From Anaerozeibacter quisquiliarum (GTDB taxonomy: Bacteria; Bacillota; Clostridia; Christensenellales; Aristaeellaceae), in NCBI GenBank assembly GCA_051162045.1, contig JBISDI010000003.1: 64,000 bases of DNA. One strand, given 5' to 3'. The position numbers and the translations under genes are program-made. The notes under the pieces were generated by a model, which was given only the letters and a program-made list of their open reading frames with translations, was not told the DNA's origin and ran no database searches. Positions 34,681 through 44,862 of this stretch are shown piece by piece; within the stretch, counting starts at the first letter, position 1; every line of letters begins with the position of its first letter.

Positions 34681-35329
34681 ATGTGGAAATGCCCGAAATG
34701 CGGACGGGCATTTAAGAACGCAGAACAGGATCACTTCTGTGGCAATATCAGCACCATTGACGACTACACCGCCGATCAGTCCCCAGATGTTCAACCGCTT
34801 TTGCACGCCATCCGCGAAACCATCCGTGCCGCCGAACCGGAAACCATCGAGAAAATGTCGTGGCAAATGCCTGCCTTCCGGCAGGGTGAGAATATCGTCC
34901 ATTTTGCGACGCGCACCAAGCATATCAGCATCTATTCCGGCGGCGAAGCAACCGCCGCTTTTGCAGAGCGACTGGTGGGATATAAAACATCCAAGGGGCA
35001 GTTCAGTTTCCACTTGGCAATCCAATTGACCATGCGCTGATTGCCGGCATCGTGCATTGGCGTGTGGAACAGGCGAAAAGCGGCAAATCCACCTTCGCCG
35101 AGCCGACTGCGAGGGAGCGGTATCCCATGCCGGATTATATCGCCGCTGCGCTCGATCATCACGGTCTGCGGGTGCGTACGATGCTCGTCCACCGTATCAG
35201 CGCAATGGCTACATCGGATGGATCACCCGCGCCAAACGCGAGGAAACACGCCAAAAGCGGCTCTCCCAGATGTTGGACGAATTGCAGGCAGGCAATGCTT
35301 ATATGGGCATGGGGTACAATGCGAAATGA
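34681..35329 (+). pseudogene. DUF1801/YdeI-type protein, frameshifted
   Basis: The frame opens with a zinc-knuckle MWKCPKCGRAFKN, then a DUF1801 domain (PLLHAIRETIRAAEP, ISIYSGGEATAAFAERLVGYKTSKGQ). At 35040 it stops (LTMR-stop); the continuation as a YdeI-like domain (MPDYIAAALD, PPYQRNGYIGWITRAKREET, QMLDELQAGNAYMG) is in other frames. At least two frameshifts separate the parts. Likely an inactive copy of a two-domain stress protein. Confidence 0.7.
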
Positions 35330-35350
35330 AGCCGTTTGATTGAGGCATAT

Positions 35351-35750
35351 ATGACGAAGATCGGGATAAAAAAGTCGGCGCGTGTTCTGGAATTATGGGA
35401 TGACTCGGTGGTGCTGGTGACCTGTTTCCCGGCGGGGCTGGGGCCATCATCCGAAGGGCACAAAAAGAAGGCGGGAGACGGTAAAACGCCAGAGGATGAG
35501 TACTGCGTGTGTACCCGAAACGACAACAGCCGCTACTACCTCTCCCTCGGCATATCCGACCCAAACAAGTCAGATGCTGAAGCGGCGCGTGACAGCGGCC
35601 TGATCGATCAACCCACTTACGCTGCCATCGTCCGCGCCATCGACGAGGGTAAGCGGCCCCCCGTGGGGCACGAAATTGGGCGGCGAGATCATGATCCACG
35701 ACCACGGCAGTGCCGGTGACTGGACGGCGGGATGCGTGGCCGTGGACGAT
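35351..35750 (+). pseudogene. L,D-transpeptidase (YkuD family), broken
   Basis: The first part contains DGKTPEDEYCVCTRNDNSRYYLSLG, typical for periplasmic/cell-wall L,D-transpeptidases. The catalytic segment GGEIMIHDHGSAGDWTAGCVAVDD (His and Cys of HG...GC) lies in a different frame (35676 onward), so a frameshift separates them. The C-terminus is cut by the convergent rtcB gene, and no signal peptide is seen. Probably non-functional. Confidence 0.7.
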
Positions 35751-36859
35751 CAGTCTTGTCCCGCCTTGAAGTTGTACAGCGGTTTGATTGCCCGGACAAT
35801 TTCCGCTGTGTCGCCGATATTGCGGATGATTTCCTCCATCGGCTTGTACGCGAACGGCGATTCGTCGAGGGTGGAGCGGTTCACGGTGGTGGAGTAGATA
35901 CCCTTCATCGCCTTTTCAAATTGCGAGAGCGTGACCTGTTCCTTCGCGGCGAAGCGGCTCATCAAGCGGCCTGCGCCGTGCGGGGCGGAGCAGTTCCAGT
36001 CGGCGTTGCTGCGACCTGTGCAGATCAGACTGCCGTCGCGCATGTTCATGGGGATCAGCACCCTTTCGCCCGCCTGTGCGGAGATCGCGCCCTTGCGCAG
36101 GATCATGGTGTCGAGGTCGATGTAGTTGTGTACGGTTGTGAACTGTTCGGCGATCTTAAGTTTCACGCGCTTCTCAAGTTCGTGCGCGATGGCCCTGCGG
36201 TTCAGGTCGGCGTAGCGCTGCACGATGGCCATGTCGTGCAGGTAGTCGGCGAGCGGCTCTCCCTCAAGATACGCCAGCACCCGGTCTGCGCCCTTACTTG
36301 TGCGGTTCAAGTTGTCGGCGGCCATGTTCTGATAATGGTCGCACACCTGCTTGCCGAGGTTTCGGCTGCCGGAGTGGATGACGAGGTATAGCCGCCCCTC
36401 ATCGTCTTTATCCAATTCAATAAAGTGGTTGCCGCCGCCGAGCGTACCGATGGAGCGCGCCGCCCGGTCGAGATCGACATGCTTGGCACAACGCAAAGCG
36501 CTCAGGTCGATCTCATCATTGTAATGATGGGGCGTTTCCCGAACATCAAAGCCCGCCGGGATGTACGCGTGAATCGCCTTGTCGAGTTGGGCAAGCTCCA
36601 AGCGCTTGTCCTTGAGCAGCACGGTCTCCATGCCGCAACCGATGTCCACGCCGACGAGGTTGGGCACAACCTTATCCGTGATCGTCATGGTCGTGCCGAT
36701 TGTGCAACCCATCCCGGCGTGAACATCCGGCATGATGCGTACCTTGCTGCCCGCCATGAACGACTGACTCAGCAGATGCTCAATCTGCGTGATCGCACTC
36801 AGCTCGGCGGTGTCGGTGAAGATCTTGGCAGTTCCGAATTGGCCTTGAAATTCGATCAT
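35750..36859 (-). CDS. rtcB: RtcB RNA-splicing/repair ligase
   Basis: A 369-residue RtcB, which joins 2',3'-cyclic phosphate or 3'-phosphate RNA ends to 5'-OH ends using GTP and manganese. Metal and active-site signatures are clear: MPDVHAGMGCTIG, GVDIGCGM, HVDLDRAARSIGTLGGGNHFIE, VIHSGSRNLGKQV and the guanylylated-His region NCSAPHGAGRLMSR. ATG 36859 has AAGGAA upstream. It starts 13 nt after the nuclease gene and is likely in one operon with it. No archease gene is seen. Confidence 0.95.
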   Translation of the reverse strand: MIEFQGQFGTAKIFTDTAELSAITQIEHLLSQSFMAGSKVRIMPDVHAGMGCTIGTTMTITDKVVPNLVGVDIGCGMETVLLKDKRLELAQLDKAIHAYIPAGFDVRETPHHYNDEIDLSALRCAKHVDLDRAARSIGTLGGGNHFIELDKDDEGRLYLVIHSGSRNLGKQVCDHYQNMAADNLNRTSKGADRVLAYLEGEPLADYLHDMAIVQRYADLNRRAIAHELEKRVKLKIAEQFTTVHNYIDLDTMILRKGAISAQAGERVLIPMNMRDGSLICTGRSNADWNCSAPHGAGRLMSRFAAKEQVTLSQFEKAMKGIYSTTVNRSTLDESPFAYKPMEEIIRNIGDTAEIVRAIKPLYNFKAGQD

Positions 36860-36872
36860 TGGGGTTCCTTTC

Positions 36873-37832
36873 TTATGGATTTGGCAAAGAGTCAATGGTT
36901 ATTTCCATGCATATGTCATGCGTATTTACAGTGCCATCAAACATGATTCTATCGTGCTCGTACTCACGCAATGCCGTCAGGGCTCGCTGGAGGGCAGGGT
37001 GTTCCTTTCCCTTTTCGACCAGTGTATGAGCGCATACTGCTGCAGGGCGGCGGTTTAGAATCTCTTGGTATCCTCTAATCCCCAATTCTTGGTTTATGGT
37101 GAATGCTTCGCCGCCAAACCTGCCATTGCAGAACACATCATAGGCATAATTGGCATAAAAGAACATTTCGGATATGATGCCGAGTTTCTTGTTGCCGCCT
37201 GCCTTGAGTTCAATCAAATGGAAAGCATCACCATCAATCCCCCATAAGTCAATCGCAGATTTGCCGCCTGTGAAGATGTTGTTGTTTGATTTGACGTCGC
37301 TCTTAAACAATCCGACAGGCAATTGTCGATGCAGATCAACCTCCGGCAAGAAAGAGACGCCCATTTCCTCTAACACTTTCTCCACTTGTGCTTCCAGCTT
37401 GTTTGAATCACCCTCGTCATTTTTTGAATTCGGGACATTGTTGATGGTTCTTTCATCTTTCAAGAGTTTCTTCAAATCGTCTGCCTTTTTCTTGATTGGC
37501 TCGCTCAATTTGAACCAACCAAAGCCCTCGGAAAACCGAAGCGCTCGGTAAAGAAAGCGGCCATAGTGTTTGTGTGGAAGTTGATCGATGTCCTTAAGAT
37601 GAACCCCTTCCTGCACATCAAGCAAGACCTCCCTCTGGGTTTTTTCGTGAAACAGCAGCACCCAAGTCTCAAACGCCGCTTCGTCCTCCTGCATATTGGC
37701 GTTCTTCTTGTTTGCACAACCAACCGCTCTTTCGCTCAGTTTGATCACAATCCGCTTGCCGTCTTGCTCGCAGTGGATATGTTCCGGGAACTTGGGGACA
37801 TCAATCGACTTTGCAACTTCTTTGCTGGTCAT
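36873..37832 (-). CDS. Predicted PD-(D/E)XK nuclease
   Basis: The C-terminal half contains a nuclease-like core: SAIDLWGIDGDAFHLIELKAGG, with Asp, then Glu-x-Lys, and a following helix (IISEMFFYANYAYDVF). The N-terminal half is charged and helical with no known domain. Length is 319 residues. ATG 37832 follows GAGGAGTG. It lies directly upstream of rtcB with a consensus-like promoter. A role in making RNA ends for RtcB is a hypothesis; a DNA or restriction-type role is equally possible. Confidence 0.6.
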   Translation of the reverse strand: MTSKEVAKSIDVPKFPEHIHCEQDGKRIVIKLSERAVGCANKKNANMQEDEAAFETWVLLFHEKTQREVLLDVQEGVHLKDIDQLPHKHYGRFLYRALRFSEGFGWFKLSEPIKKKADDLKKLLKDERTINNVPNSKNDEGDSNKLEAQVEKVLEEMGVSFLPEVDLHRQLPVGLFKSDVKSNNNIFTGGKSAIDLWGIDGDAFHLIELKAGGNKKLGIISEMFFYANYAYDVFCNGRFGGEAFTINQELGIRGYQEILNRRPAAVCAHTLVEKGKEHPALQRALTALREYEHDRIMFDGTVNTHDICMEITIDSLPNP

Positions 37833-37868
37833 AAGAAACACACTCCTCTATAATTTGTGATTAACAAA

Positions 37869-37897
37869 ATTATACCACAAACACCCATGACGCGCAA
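37869..37897 (-). promoter_or_regulatory. Promoter of the nuclease-rtcB unit
   Basis: On the minus strand TTGCGC (37892-37897), a 17-bp spacer and TATAAT (37869-37874). Moderate -35, strong -10, 37 bp before the start at 37832. Confidence 0.65.
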
Positions 37898-37913
37898 TGG
37901 ATTTTTTAACAAT

Positions 37914-38633
37914 TCACCCCACCGCCACATCATCAATATACGCCGTCGCATCGTTCAGCACCGTCAGCCAGAACTTCGCGCTCTCGTTCTCCCCGATGTA
38001 CATGCCCAACACGTCTCGGTGCCCTCTCATGTCGAGGCCCAGGACGAGGTATACCGCCTTTTCACGATCTGACCTTCTACGAACGTGGAAGTGCACCGCA
38101 TCCATATAAACCACCGCATAGATTTCCTCAAGCGGCCGCGCCTGTCATTCCTTCACCACGGGGAGAATCTTGTCCGTGATCCGGCTGATCGTCGTGTCCG
38201 ATACCGAAAGACCGTAGATCTCCCGGATGTGCGCTTCGATATCCCCGGTCGTCATTCCCTTGGCGTACATCGACAGGATGGCCTCTTCGATGTCGCCGCT
38301 GAGCGTGGTCTGTTGCTTCTTGATCAGCCCCGGCTCGAACTCGCCATTCCTGCCCCGCGGAACCTGGATTTCCACGTCTCCGTAGCTCGTTTTGAGCCTC
38401 TTCTCACTGTGCCCGTTTCGGCTGTTATCCGTATCTTTGTTCCGATAATCGTACCTCGAGTAGCCTAGCTGCTCGTTCAGTTCGCCTTCCAGTCCCTGAT
38501 CCACGAGTCCGCCGATCATCTCCCGAAACAGTTCCCGGATATCCTCCACGGATTGGATCCCCGCTCCCGCCATGAGCGTGCCGAGCTGCTTGCGCAACTC
38601 CGCTCGTTCCGGCGTCATTCTCCGCTTCCCCAT
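37914..38633 (-). pseudogene. IS256-family transposase, interrupted and truncated
   Basis: The frame starts MGKRRMTPERAELRKQ and continues with the IS256 pattern ELNEQLGYSRYDYRNKDTDN, ...RNGHSEKRLKTSYGDVEIQVPR. A TGA stands in place of Trp (VVKE-stop-QARPLEEIYA). The second half carries the DDE portion start (VVYMDAVHFHVR, LGLDMRGHRDVLGMYIGENE) and ends at 37914 without the last ~160 residues. Non-functional. Confidence 0.85.
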
Positions 38634-38766
38634 GCGCCTAACCTCCATGCCGGTTTATTCTACCACAGCTTGGAGGTTTACTCAAAATTCGGGACGGTCT
38701 CTCAATGGCTTCAATCGTCGCGCAGTATCCCTTTTTGACATGCCGTCCGCTTTCCTCGCAGTCCTC

Positions 38767-39477
38767 TCAGGGCAATTCCTCCACCATTCGGTATCCCACG
38801 CCCATTTCTGTCAAAATGTATTTGGGCTCACCGGGGTTCACTTCTATTTTTCTTCGGATATTGGCCATGTTGACGCGCAGCGTATGGCTGTCGCCCGAAT
38901 ACAGGCCCCATATCTCCCGCATGATATAGTCATGCGTAAGCACTTTCCCCGCGTTTTTTGCAAGCAGCGCCATGATTTTGTATTCGACGGGCGTCAGGTG
39001 TATCTTTTCTCCTGAAAGAGAAACCGTCCGCTTTTCATAATCGATTTCAAGCTCGCCAATGGTGATTCTCTCCTCGCCGCTGGGGGCGGCGCCTATGCTT
39101 TGTGGGCTGTGCCGAATCGCCGTACGGATTCTGGCCAACAGTTCCGGGGTCCCGAAGGGCTTGACGACATAATCGTCCGCACCCAGATCGAGAGCCTCCA
39201 CCTTTTCGCGTTCGTGTCCGCGTGCCGATACGATCACGACGGGGATATTCGACCATGACCGTATCCGCTTGAGAACCTCCACGCCGTCCAGATCCGGCAA
39301 GCCCAGATCCAGCAAAATGACATCGGGCACGTAAGAAGCAGCCATGGAAAGCCCCTCTTTTCCCGTGACCGCTCTCATCGTCCGGTAGCCATTTGAGTCA
39401 AGGACCGCCAGGATAAAGTTGCAGATAGCCGCCTCATCCTCCACGACCAGAACCACGGGTTTTACATCCATGATCAT
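38767..39477 (-). CDS. kdpE: KdpE response regulator
   Basis: A 236-residue OmpR/PhoB-type regulator. Receiver domain: acidic pair EDEAA, phosphoacceptor Asp in VILLDLGLPDLDG, VIVSARG, Lys in VVKPF. DNA-binding winged helix: LTPVEYKIMALLAKNAGK, TLRVNMANIRRKI. It activates kdpFABC under potassium limitation when phosphorylated by KdpD. AAGGAG lies upstream of ATG 39477. It directly follows kdpD (8-nt gap). Confidence 0.95.
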   Translation of the reverse strand: MIMDVKPVVLVVEDEAAICNFILAVLDSNGYRTMRAVTGKEGLSMAASYVPDVILLDLGLPDLDGVEVLKRIRSWSNIPVVIVSARGHEREKVEALDLGADDYVVKPFGTPELLARIRTAIRHSPQSIGAAPSGEERITIGELEIDYEKRTVSLSGEKIHLTPVEYKIMALLAKNAGKVLTHDYIMREIWGLYSGDSHTLRVNMANIRRKIEVNPGEPKYILTEMGVGYRMVEELP

Positions 39478-39485
39478 CGCTCCTT

Positions 39486-42170
39486 TTAGACCAAGGGCAG
39501 GGTGAGGCGGAATACCGCACCACCCTCTTTCCTGTTTTCAGCCTCCATTTGACCGTTGTGCGCCTTGACGATCGTCATGCAAATGGATAGGCCGATGCCC
39601 ATTCCCCTGGAGGAATCCGGGCTTTTGACTCCGTTGGGCACATAGCTCGTAAACAGATAGGGGAAATCCTCATCCGCGATCCCTTTCCCATGATCCAAAA
39701 CCTCAAACTGAGCTGAATCGCCTCTTTTCTTTAGATGCACTTCGACGGGCGCCGTACTTGGAGAGTACTTGATGGCGTTTTCCAAGAGATTGATCAGCAC
39801 CTGCGCAATCAGGGTCGCGTCCATAGGAACCTCCAGAAGCTCCTCTGGTACGCGAACATTGACAGCACGCTGTGGAAACCGCTTTTTGATACGACTGACC
39901 GCTTCCGCAACCACTTCCTCTGCCGCTTCCGGATGTTTCGTCACCTTTGACGCAGTTTCATTGATTCTGGTCACCGATAGAAGATTCTCCACCATGCGAA
40001 TCAGCCACTGGGCTTCCTCCTGGATGTCGGCGTTCAGCTTTTCCCGGATGCTTTCGTCAAGTGATTTGCCGTTTTCACGGATGGCGGAGCTGGCACCGAG
40101 AATGCCGGCAAGCGGCGTGCGCAGGTCGTGGGCGATCGCGCGCAGGAGATTGCTGCGCATCTTTTCCTTCTCCGCCTCGACGATGATGCCGCGCTGCTCA
40201 TCCGAGAGATTTTGACGCTCCAGCGCCATGGCCACTTGCGAGGCAATCATGCGCAAAAACAGGCGGGCGCTGTGATCCAGCGTGCCATTTACACAGGATA
40301 CCCCCAAAACCGCCAGCGTGCGCCCCTGCGAAATGACAGGCATGTAAAACGCCACTGCGCCCATCAACGTATCAGTTCCCGCGCCCGCGTATTTTTGATT
40401 GACAAATACCCAATGGGCGACCGCCTTTTCGTCGGCGGAGTTCAAAACAGTGGAATCGGCATCCTGCGCGGCCTGCAGAGCGCGGCCATCCGAACCCTGT
40501 TCGGGGTCCGTGGTGAAAAAGACGACTGACCGGTCAAACAGATTGACAAGGTATTCGTTTGTCAGGGCGACAATATTGTCGAGCCCGCGCGTGGCGAGCA
40601 GTTTTTTGCTGATTTCATACAAAACCTCGGTACGGTGTTCCCTTTGCACCGCCAGCTTCGCCTGTGTTTTAACCCGCACCGTCAGCGTGCTTGTGATCAG
40701 TGCGGCGAATAACATGATGACGAAGGTGATCGGGTAGCCTGCCCGGATGGCGTTAAAGGTAAAATAGGGCTCTGTAAAAAAGAAATTGAAAATCAGCACG
40801 CTGATCACGGAGGCGGCGACACCGTACGCGTATCCCTGAGTGATCCTCGAGATAATCAAAACGGAGAGAATGAAGGCCATAATGATATTTTGATCCCCGA
40901 TGTCCAGCCTGCGCAGCGCAAAGGAGAGCAGCGTAGCAACCGTCAGAAGACCAAGCGTCTTGGCCGCGTCCACCCAGGAAAAACTAAAATCCAGATTGCG
41001 AACCGTCTGACGAGGCCTTCTGTAGCCGGCCCGCGCCGCGCCGCCGGGTATGATATGCACTTCGATGTTGGGCAAAAGGGAGATCAGCCTGTCCTCAAAA
41101 GCCATCTCAAACAGGCCCCTGATCGTCTTTTTGTTTCTGCTTTTGCCGACCACAATGTTGGTGATTCCGGAGAGCTTCGCATACTCAGATACGGTAGCGA
41201 CAATATCGTACCCGGTCAAAGTGACGACTTCCGCACCAAGTTTTGTAGCCAAGTCTATGTTTATGCGGATTGTCTTCTGCTGCTCCTCGCTGAGGCGTTC
41301 GCTTTCAACGCTTTCGATATACAATGCTGTCCAGTGCGCGTGGAAAGCCTCTGCCGCCCGTGCCGCCCATCGGATGCATCTTGTGGACGAGGGGGAAGGG
41401 CTGATGCAGACAAGCAGCTTCGTATTCGCCATTTTATCCAATACGCGCCGCTCGCTCTGGTTTTCATTGCTAACCCTGTCCGCCGCCTTGCGCAGAGCAA
41501 CCTCGCGCAGCAGTTGAAGGTTCTCCCGCGTAAAGAAATTGCGCATGGCCGTTTGGGCTTGCTCGGGGCGGTATACCTTTCCTCCTTCAAAGCGCCTGAG
41601 CAGCTCGTCAGGTTCGATATCGATCAGCTTGATTTTTTCCGCGCGGTCAAAGACGTAGTCCGGCACCGTCTCCTGAACCCTGATCTTTGTGATGTTCTCG
41701 ACTACATCGTTGAGACTTTCCATGTGCTGAACATTGACGGTCGTATACACGTCGATCCCGGCGCTGAGCAGTTCCTCAATGTCCTGATACCGCTTTCGAT
41801 TGCGCACGCCTTCCGCGTTCGTATGGGCCAGTTCATCCACAAGGATCAGATCCGGCTTGCGCCTGAGCGCTTCGTCCAGATCGAACTCCCGCAACTCGAT
41901 GTTCCTGTACAGGATCTTCCTGGGCGGCAATGCCGGCAAGCCCGTAAGCAGTTGCATGGTTTCCGGGCGGGTATGCGGTTCGATATAGCCGACCAGGACA
42001 TTTACGCCGCATCCGTATCGCTCCCGCGCCTCGTCAAGCATGGCGTAGGTCTTTCCGACACCCGCCGCATATCCAAAGAAGATCTTCAGCCGTCCCGGCC
42101 GCATGTCCTGATGCGCCTGGATATCCTCCAGTATGGCGTCGGGATCAGGCCGCCCGTCCATTCCATTCAT
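39486..42170 (-). CDS. kdpD: KdpD sensor histidine kinase
   Basis: An 894-residue potassium/turgor sensor. N-terminal KdpD domain with Walker A FFGYAAGVGKTYAM and DELAHTNAEGVRNRKRYQD; then a USP-like domain; four membrane segments (LGLLTVATLLSFAL, IIMAFILSVLIISR, VAASVISVLIFNFFF, ITFVIMLFAALITS); a GAF-like region; H-box AIAHDLRTPLAGI; and HATPase motifs NLLENAIKYS, DHGKGI, GMGIGLSI. Phosphorylates KdpE. Intact, and of normal length for the family. Confidence 0.97.
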   Translation of the reverse strand: MNGMDGRPDPDAILEDIQAHQDMRPGRLKIFFGYAAGVGKTYAMLDEARERYGCGVNVLVGYIEPHTRPETMQLLTGLPALPPRKILYRNIELREFDLDEALRRKPDLILVDELAHTNAEGVRNRKRYQDIEELLSAGIDVYTTVNVQHMESLNDVVENITKIRVQETVPDYVFDRAEKIKLIDIEPDELLRRFEGGKVYRPEQAQTAMRNFFTRENLQLLREVALRKAADRVSNENQSERRVLDKMANTKLLVCISPSPSSTRCIRWAARAAEAFHAHWTALYIESVESERLSEEQQKTIRINIDLATKLGAEVVTLTGYDIVATVSEYAKLSGITNIVVGKSRNKKTIRGLFEMAFEDRLISLLPNIEVHIIPGGAARAGYRRPRQTVRNLDFSFSWVDAAKTLGLLTVATLLSFALRRLDIGDQNIIMAFILSVLIISRITQGYAYGVAASVISVLIFNFFFTEPYFTFNAIRAGYPITFVIMLFAALITSTLTVRVKTQAKLAVQREHRTEVLYEISKKLLATRGLDNIVALTNEYLVNLFDRSVVFFTTDPEQGSDGRALQAAQDADSTVLNSADEKAVAHWVFVNQKYAGAGTDTLMGAVAFYMPVISQGRTLAVLGVSCVNGTLDHSARLFLRMIASQVAMALERQNLSDEQRGIIVEAEKEKMRSNLLRAIAHDLRTPLAGILGASSAIRENGKSLDESIREKLNADIQEEAQWLIRMVENLLSVTRINETASKVTKHPEAAEEVVAEAVSRIKKRFPQRAVNVRVPEELLEVPMDATLIAQVLINLLENAIKYSPSTAPVEVHLKKRGDSAQFEVLDHGKGIADEDFPYLFTSYVPNGVKSPDSSRGMGIGLSICMTIVKAHNGQMEAENRKEGGAVFRLTLPLV

Positions 42171-42215
42171 TCCGCTTCACCGCCCTTCTATCGAATATCA
42201 TACCACGTTTGCCCG

Positions 42216-42776
42216 CTACAGTAAGCCATCCAGCGCCAAATTCACCTTGAGGATGTTGACGGCAGGCTCGCCCCAGAAGCCGAGGAACCGTCCTGTAGTA
42301 CACCTTTCAATGATTGCCCGCACGGCATCCTCGCTCATGTTCCGCTCACGCGCGATGCGCGCCACCTGATAGGCCGCGGCCTCGGGTGAGATATGGGGGT
42401 CGACGCCGCTTCCGGACGCGGTGACCAGATTCATCGGGATATCCGTGTCATTGTCTGGATCAATAGAATGCAGCCATTGGATGCGATTTTGGACGAGTGT
42501 TTTCTGCGCCTCGCCTACGGGCGACAGATTGGTCGTACCCATCGGACGCCCGATGAGGTATTCCGGCCTGGTGAACTCCTGCGCAATGAGCGCGGAGCCA
42601 TAGGCTTTTTCCGTTCCATCTTCCATTTTCACCGTGATAATGCTGCCGTTTGCCTTGTGCCCAAATGCTCCCTGTGCGATTCCAGTCACAATGCCGGGGT
42701 AGATCACGCCGCACAGAACGGTCATGATCGCAAGGAGGATAAGCGCAGGCCTCAGCGTTTTGATCATATTCTTCAC
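42216..42776 (-). CDS. kdpC: KdpC subunit
   Basis: A 186-residue single-span subunit of the Kdp potassium pump. It has one N-terminal membrane helix (ALILLAIMTVLCGVIYPGIVTGIAQ), GSALIAQEFTRPEYLIGRP and the family segment VTASGSGVDPHISPEAAAYQVARIA. It stabilises the KdpAB complex and aids ATP binding. It follows kdpB by 12 nt in one operon. Confidence 0.95.
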   Translation of the reverse strand: MKNMIKTLRPALILLAIMTVLCGVIYPGIVTGIAQGAFGHKANGSIITVKMEDGTEKAYGSALIAQEFTRPEYLIGRPMGTTNLSPVGEAQKTLVQNRIQWLHSIDPDNDTDIPMNLVTASGSGVDPHISPEAAAYQVARIARERNMSEDAVRAIIERCTTGRFLGFWGEPAVNILKVNLALDGLL

Positions 42777-42788
42777 AAGTCATCCTCC

Positions 42789-44846
42789 TTAGGCGATGCC
42801 GCACGCGGTTAGCAGCATGTCGATCAGTTTGATGGCGGCAAAGGGCGCCGCGATACCACCCAAGCCGTAGATCATCATGTTCCGCTTGAGCAGTTTCCCG
42901 GCCGGCAGCTCCCGGTATTTCACACCCTTGAGCGCCAGCGGAATGAGCGCTACAATGATCAGTGCGTTGTAGAGGATCGCCGAGAGGATCGCGGTGGTGG
43001 AACTGGTCAGTCTCATAAAGTTCAAGGCGGTCAATTGCGGGTAGATCCCAAAGAACAATACTGGTATGATTGCGAAATACTTCGCCACGTCGTTCGCCAC
43101 GCTGAAGGTGGTCAGCGCGCCGCGCGTCATCAGAAGCTGCTTGCCGATACGCACGATGTCTATGAGCTTGGTGGGGCTGGAATCCAAGTCCACCATGTTG
43201 CCCGCTTCCTTTGCCGCCTGAGTGCCGGTGTTCATGGCGACGGCTACATCGGCCTGCGCCAATGCCGGCGCATCGTTGGTGCCGTCTCCCGTCATGGCCA
43301 CCAGATGTCCTTTGGCCTGGTACTCGCGAATAAGCCTGAGCTTCGCCTCGGGCGTCGCTTCCGCCAGAAAATCGTCCACCCCTGCCTCCGCGGCAATCGC
43401 GGCCGCGGTCATGGGGTTGTCGCCGGTAATCATGATGGTCTTAATGCCCATCTTGCGCAGATCTCCGAAGCGCTCCTTCACACCGTTTTTGACAATATCC
43501 TTGAGATGCACCACACCCAGCACTTGACCGTTTTTTGCGACTACGAGAGGCGTACCGCCGGAACCCGCCACGCGCCGCACGATCTGCTCACACTCCTCCG
43601 GATATTGGCCATCCCGCTCGAGTACGAATGCTTTGACCGCCTCGGCGGCGCCCTTGCGAATCTCGTTTCCCTTATAGTCGATGCCGCTCATCCTCGTCTT
43701 GGCCGTGAATTCCACAAAGGTGGCGTTCAGCCCGGAAAGCTCCCTGCCACGTATACCAAATTTTTCCTTTGCCAGCACCACGATGCTTCTTCCCTCGGCC
43801 GTTTCATCGGCGAGCGAGGAGAGCTGGGCCGCGTCCGCCAGATCGCGCTCCGGCACACCGCCGACCGGTAGGAACTCGCTTGCCTGCCGGTTGCCCAAGG
43901 TGATGGTACCGGTCTTGTCCAGAAGCAGCACGTCCGTGTCTCCGGCGGCCTCAATGGCGCGCCCGCTCATCGCCAGCACGTTGGCTTGGTTTAGCCGGCT
44001 CATGCCCGCGATGCCGATGGACGAGAGCAGCGCGCCAATGGTGGTCGGGGCAAGGCAGACCAGAAGCGCAATAGCATTGGTGACGGAAATGGCGGAGCCG
44101 GCTCCGGCCTGGGCGCTTGCAAAAGCCGAGTAAGGCAGCAGGGTGGCCGTGACCACGAGGAAGATGATGGTGAGGGTCACAAGCAAAATCTGCAGCGCGA
44201 TCTCATTGGGTGTCTTCTTCCTGAACGCGCCCTCCACCATAGAGATCATCTTGTCGAGAAAGCTCTCGCCTGCCTCCGCCGTCACGCGGATGACCAGCCA
44301 GTCGGATACCAAAGTGGTTCCCCCGGTCACGGCGCTGCGGTCTCCGCCTGATTCGCGGATAACGGGCGCGGATTCACCGGTGATCGCGCTTTCGTCCACA
44401 GAAGCCGCACCCTCGATTACCTCGCCATCCATGGGAATCTGTTCCCCGGATTTGACATAGACGATATCGCCTTTTTTCAAGTCGGCGGACAGAACCTCGG
44501 TGAATTCGTCCACATTCGCCTCGGACTTGAGCTTCCTGGCCTTAACGTCCTTTCGCGCCTTGCGAAGGGTGTCGGCCTGCGCGCGCCCACGGCCCTCGGC
44601 AATCGCCTCCGCAAAGTTGGCAAACAACACGGTAAACCATAGGATCAGGGAAATGGCGAGAATATAGCCGCGGCTTTCATCTCTGATCCCGGCAAAGGAC
44701 AGGAAATAGAGGATGGTCGTCAAAATTGCCCCGATATAGGCCACCAACATGACGGGGTTTTTCACCTGCACGCGGGGCGCGAGCTTTGCGAAGGACTGCT
44801 TCAGCGAGTCCACAAGCATGCCTTTGTTGATGCTTTTCTTTTCCAT
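42789..44846 (-). CDS. kdpB: KdpB P-type ATPase
   Basis: The 685-residue catalytic subunit of the high-affinity potassium pump. Signatures: TGESAPVIRESGGD, phosphorylation site LLLDKTGTITLGNR, TGDNPMTAAAIAAEAGVDDFLAEATPE, MTGDGTNDAPALAQADVAVAM. Several membrane segments are evident. ATG 44846 is the start expected by comparison; the frame runs longer upstream. It lies 16 nt downstream of kdpA. Confidence 0.97.
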   Translation of the reverse strand: MEKKSINKGMLVDSLKQSFAKLAPRVQVKNPVMLVAYIGAILTTILYFLSFAGIRDESRGYILAISLILWFTVLFANFAEAIAEGRGRAQADTLRKARKDVKARKLKSEANVDEFTEVLSADLKKGDIVYVKSGEQIPMDGEVIEGAASVDESAITGESAPVIRESGGDRSAVTGGTTLVSDWLVIRVTAEAGESFLDKMISMVEGAFRKKTPNEIALQILLVTLTIIFLVVTATLLPYSAFASAQAGAGSAISVTNAIALLVCLAPTTIGALLSSIGIAGMSRLNQANVLAMSGRAIEAAGDTDVLLLDKTGTITLGNRQASEFLPVGGVPERDLADAAQLSSLADETAEGRSIVVLAKEKFGIRGRELSGLNATFVEFTAKTRMSGIDYKGNEIRKGAAEAVKAFVLERDGQYPEECEQIVRRVAGSGGTPLVVAKNGQVLGVVHLKDIVKNGVKERFGDLRKMGIKTIMITGDNPMTAAAIAAEAGVDDFLAEATPEAKLRLIREYQAKGHLVAMTGDGTNDAPALAQADVAVAMNTGTQAAKEAGNMVDLDSSPTKLIDIVRIGKQLLMTRGALTTFSVANDVAKYFAIIPVLFFGIYPQLTALNFMRLTSSTTAILSAILYNALIIVALIPLALKGVKYRELPAGKLLKRNMMIYGLGGIAAPFAAIKLIDMLLTACGIA

Positions 44847-44862
44847 AAATACACACCCTTTT

